DNA of 6,786 nt from an uncultured Lachnospiraceae bacterium (lineage in GTDB: Bacteria; Bacillota; Clostridia; Lachnospirales; Lachnospiraceae), in NCBI GenBank assembly GCA_947631075.1, contig CANRJU010000148.1, forward strand, positions 1 through 6,786. Direction: 5' to 3'. Positions 6,163 to 6,786 of the stretch are shown one piece after another (the first letter of the stretch is position 1; each line of letters starts with the position of its first letter). The notes below the pieces were generated by a model. That model saw only the letters and a program-made list of their open reading frames with translations, did no database searches and had not been told where the DNA came from. Position numbers and translations under genes: made by a program.

Positions 6163-6480
6163 TCATAAAAAGTTTTTCAGTTTCAGCGCCTGCTCGATGC
6201 TGCCTTCCACCTTCAGCTTGCCGATGGTAAACGCCACCACCGGATCGAGCTTCTTGGCGATAATCTTAAACAGCGTGTCCGCCTTGCAGATAAAAATTGC
6301 GTCCCGGTCATAGTACTCATAGGGCTCAATGTGCAGCTCGCCGTCCTTGACCTCCACATAAAAAATGCCCTCTCCCTCGCCGGTAATGTTGAACTGGTAC
6401 GCCAGATGCTCCTTCACGTCGCTGACGTCCGCGTCCTTGAATAAATCTCTTACCTTGTTAAAATTTTCCGAAAAAGTCAT
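6163..6480 (-). CDS. SCP2 sterol-binding domain-like small protein
   Basis: This 105-residue cytoplasmic protein is made almost wholly of one SCP2 (sterol carrier protein 2) type alpha/beta domain. The order is an N-terminal helix (1-28), beta strands with alternating hydrophobics (IFYVEVKDGELHIEPY, 39-54), AIFICKADTLFKIIAKKLDP (61-80) and the typical closing GKLKVEGSIEQALKL (87-101). SCP2 folds bind lipids or acyl groups in a hydrophobic cavity. The bacterial single-domain versions have no settled function. I chose the ATG at 6478-6480: GGAGGAG lies 12 bases upstream, and the protein then begins MTFSENFNKV, like relatives I recall. An ATG at 6501 would add seven residues but has AGGA touching the start codon, with no spacing. 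The gene has its own promoter and terminator and so appears monocistronic. Confidence 0.85.
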   Translation of the reverse strand: MTFSENFNKVRDLFKDADVSDVKEHLAYQFNITGEGEGIFYVEVKDGELHIEPYEYYDRDAIFICKADTLFKIIAKKLDPVVAFTIGKLKVEGSIEQALKLKNFL

Positions 6481-6492
6481 AGCCGCCTTTGT

Positions 6493-6499
6493 CTCCTCC
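6493..6499 (-). promoter_or_regulatory. Shine-Dalgarno supporting the downstream SCP2 start
   Basis: This is GGAGGAG on the minus strand, 12 bases before the ATG at 6478-6480. The spacing is longer than ideal, but this is the only good site. It lies inside the codons that an upstream ATG at 6501 would use, which argues against that start. Confidence 0.55.
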
Positions 6500-6598
6500 A
6501 TTCCTGTTTTTAATATTTCACCTCTATAATACCGCGAATTGCAAGGTTATGCTTCTTCACGCAGGCATGAAACGCGCAACCCCTCACTCTAATATCCT

Positions 6599-6627
6599 AT
6601 TATAACAGGAAATCTTCCATTCAACAA
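6599..6627 (-). promoter_or_regulatory. Sigma-A type promoter of the SCP2 gene
   Basis: On the minus strand the -35 is TTGTTG (6622-6627), the spacer is exactly 17 bp and the -10 is TATAAT (6599-6604), with TG one base upstream (extended -10). The predicted start is near 6592, giving an untranslated leader of about 110 nt. The leader holds only a weak hairpin (TTCATG/CGTGAA around CCTG). Confidence 0.8.
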
Positions 6628-6631
6628 GACG

Positions 6632-6648
6632 CCGAAAATCTTTTTCGG
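6632..6648 (-). other. Small inverted repeat between the partial gene and the SCP2 promoter
   Basis: CCGAAAA and TTTTCGG form a 7-bp stem with a 3-nt loop, about nine bases after the stop of the upstream membrane protein gene and four bases upstream of the SCP2 -35. No T-run follows on the minus strand, so it is at best a weak terminator. The A/T tracts around it could also act as an UP element for the SCP2 promoter. Confidence 0.4.
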
Positions 6649-6657
6649 AAAATTTTT

Positions 6658-6786
6658 TCAAAAATCCTTGTTCTCCATGATCCGCACGCTGATCAGGGCG
6701 CTGACGGCCAGGATGAACAGGGCGGCCGCCGTCACCTGGACGTCTATGGTAAATGTATCCGTGTGATTCCACATTCCAAAAAAATC
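6658..6786 (-). CDS. C-terminal fragment of a membrane protein, possibly an ABC-2 type permease
   Basis: The last 42 codons of a gene that begins beyond the right edge are read in frame from the window end to TGA at 6658-6660. The fragment has a polar start (DFFGMWNHTDTFTIDVQ), then one hydrophobic helix (VTAAALFILAVSALISV) and a short charged tail RIMENKDF. A final transmembrane helix followed by a short basic/acidic cytoplasmic tail is typical of ABC-2 family permeases. However, the fragment is too short to prove this, and any polytopic membrane protein could end this way. Confidence 0.6.
   Translation of the reverse strand, partial: DFFGMWNHTDTFTIDVQVTAAALFILAVSALISVRIMENKDF

Noticed and set aside
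6481..6501. Upstream ATG for the SCP2 protein (7 extra residues)
   Set aside because: The only Shine-Dalgarno-like bases touch the ATG with no spacing, and the codons in question themselves contain GGAGGAG, which serves the downstream ATG.
6584..6772. Minus-strand 62-codon frame across the SCP2 promoter and the partial membrane gene
   Set aside because: It is out of frame with the hydrophobic C-terminal fragment, which runs open from the window edge to TGA at 6658-6660, and its composition is not protein-like.
1..6786. Mobile elements, CRISPR arrays, tRNA/rRNA genes or a defence system
   Set aside because: No transposase, terminal repeats, regularly spaced repeats, tRNA-like cloverleaf or defence protein motifs are visible. 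The coding space is filled by housekeeping-type genes.

Overview
The window looks like a chromosomal segment from an anaerobic Firmicute of the Clostridia, most likely Lachnospiraceae. This rests on the subunit order rnfC-D-G-E-A-B typical of clostridial Rnf operons, strong AAAGGAGG-type ribosome binding sites, a Lachnospiraceae-like MATE transporter and a small SCP2-like protein of a kind I recall from that family. The species cannot be fixed from the sequence. All genes lie on the minus strand, so transcription runs from high to low coordinates.

Right to left along transcription: (1) 6658-6786 holds the C-terminal 42 residues of a membrane protein, possibly an ABC-2 type permease. (2) A good sigma-A promoter with an extended -10 (6599-6627) drives a 105-residue SCP2 sterol-carrier-like protein (6163-6480), which ends at a clear intrinsic terminator (6122-6154). 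(3) A MATE-family efflux pump (4696-6078) follows, with a strong ribosome binding site but no obvious promoter of its own, and a GC-rich hairpin after its stop. (4) A second strong promoter (4591-4618) starts the Rnf operon: rnfC (TTG start), rnfD, rnfG, rnfE, rnfA and the first 122 codons of rnfB, which runs off the left edge.

The Rnf genes are tightly packed (junctions +15, -8, -1, -4 and +17 bp), as expected for one translationally coupled transcript. Together they encode the membrane complex that passes electrons from reduced ferredoxin (RnfB) through membrane FeS sites (RnfA/RnfE) and flavins (RnfG/RnfD) to NAD+ (RnfC), and stores the energy as a Na+ or H+ gradient. The key cofactor residues of every subunit present are intact: two 4Fe-4S motifs in RnfC, the covalent-FMN threonines in RnfD and RnfG, the paired membrane cysteines in RnfA and RnfE, and the FeS motif in the visible part of RnfB.

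I see no mobile element, CRISPR array, tRNA, rRNA or undescribed multi-gene system. The window is an ordinary core-metabolism locus. The points worth a second look are small: the TTG start and short leader of rnfC, the acidic RnfE tail that doubles as the rnfA translation start region, the long SCP2 leader, and the unexplained promoter arrangement of the MATE gene.
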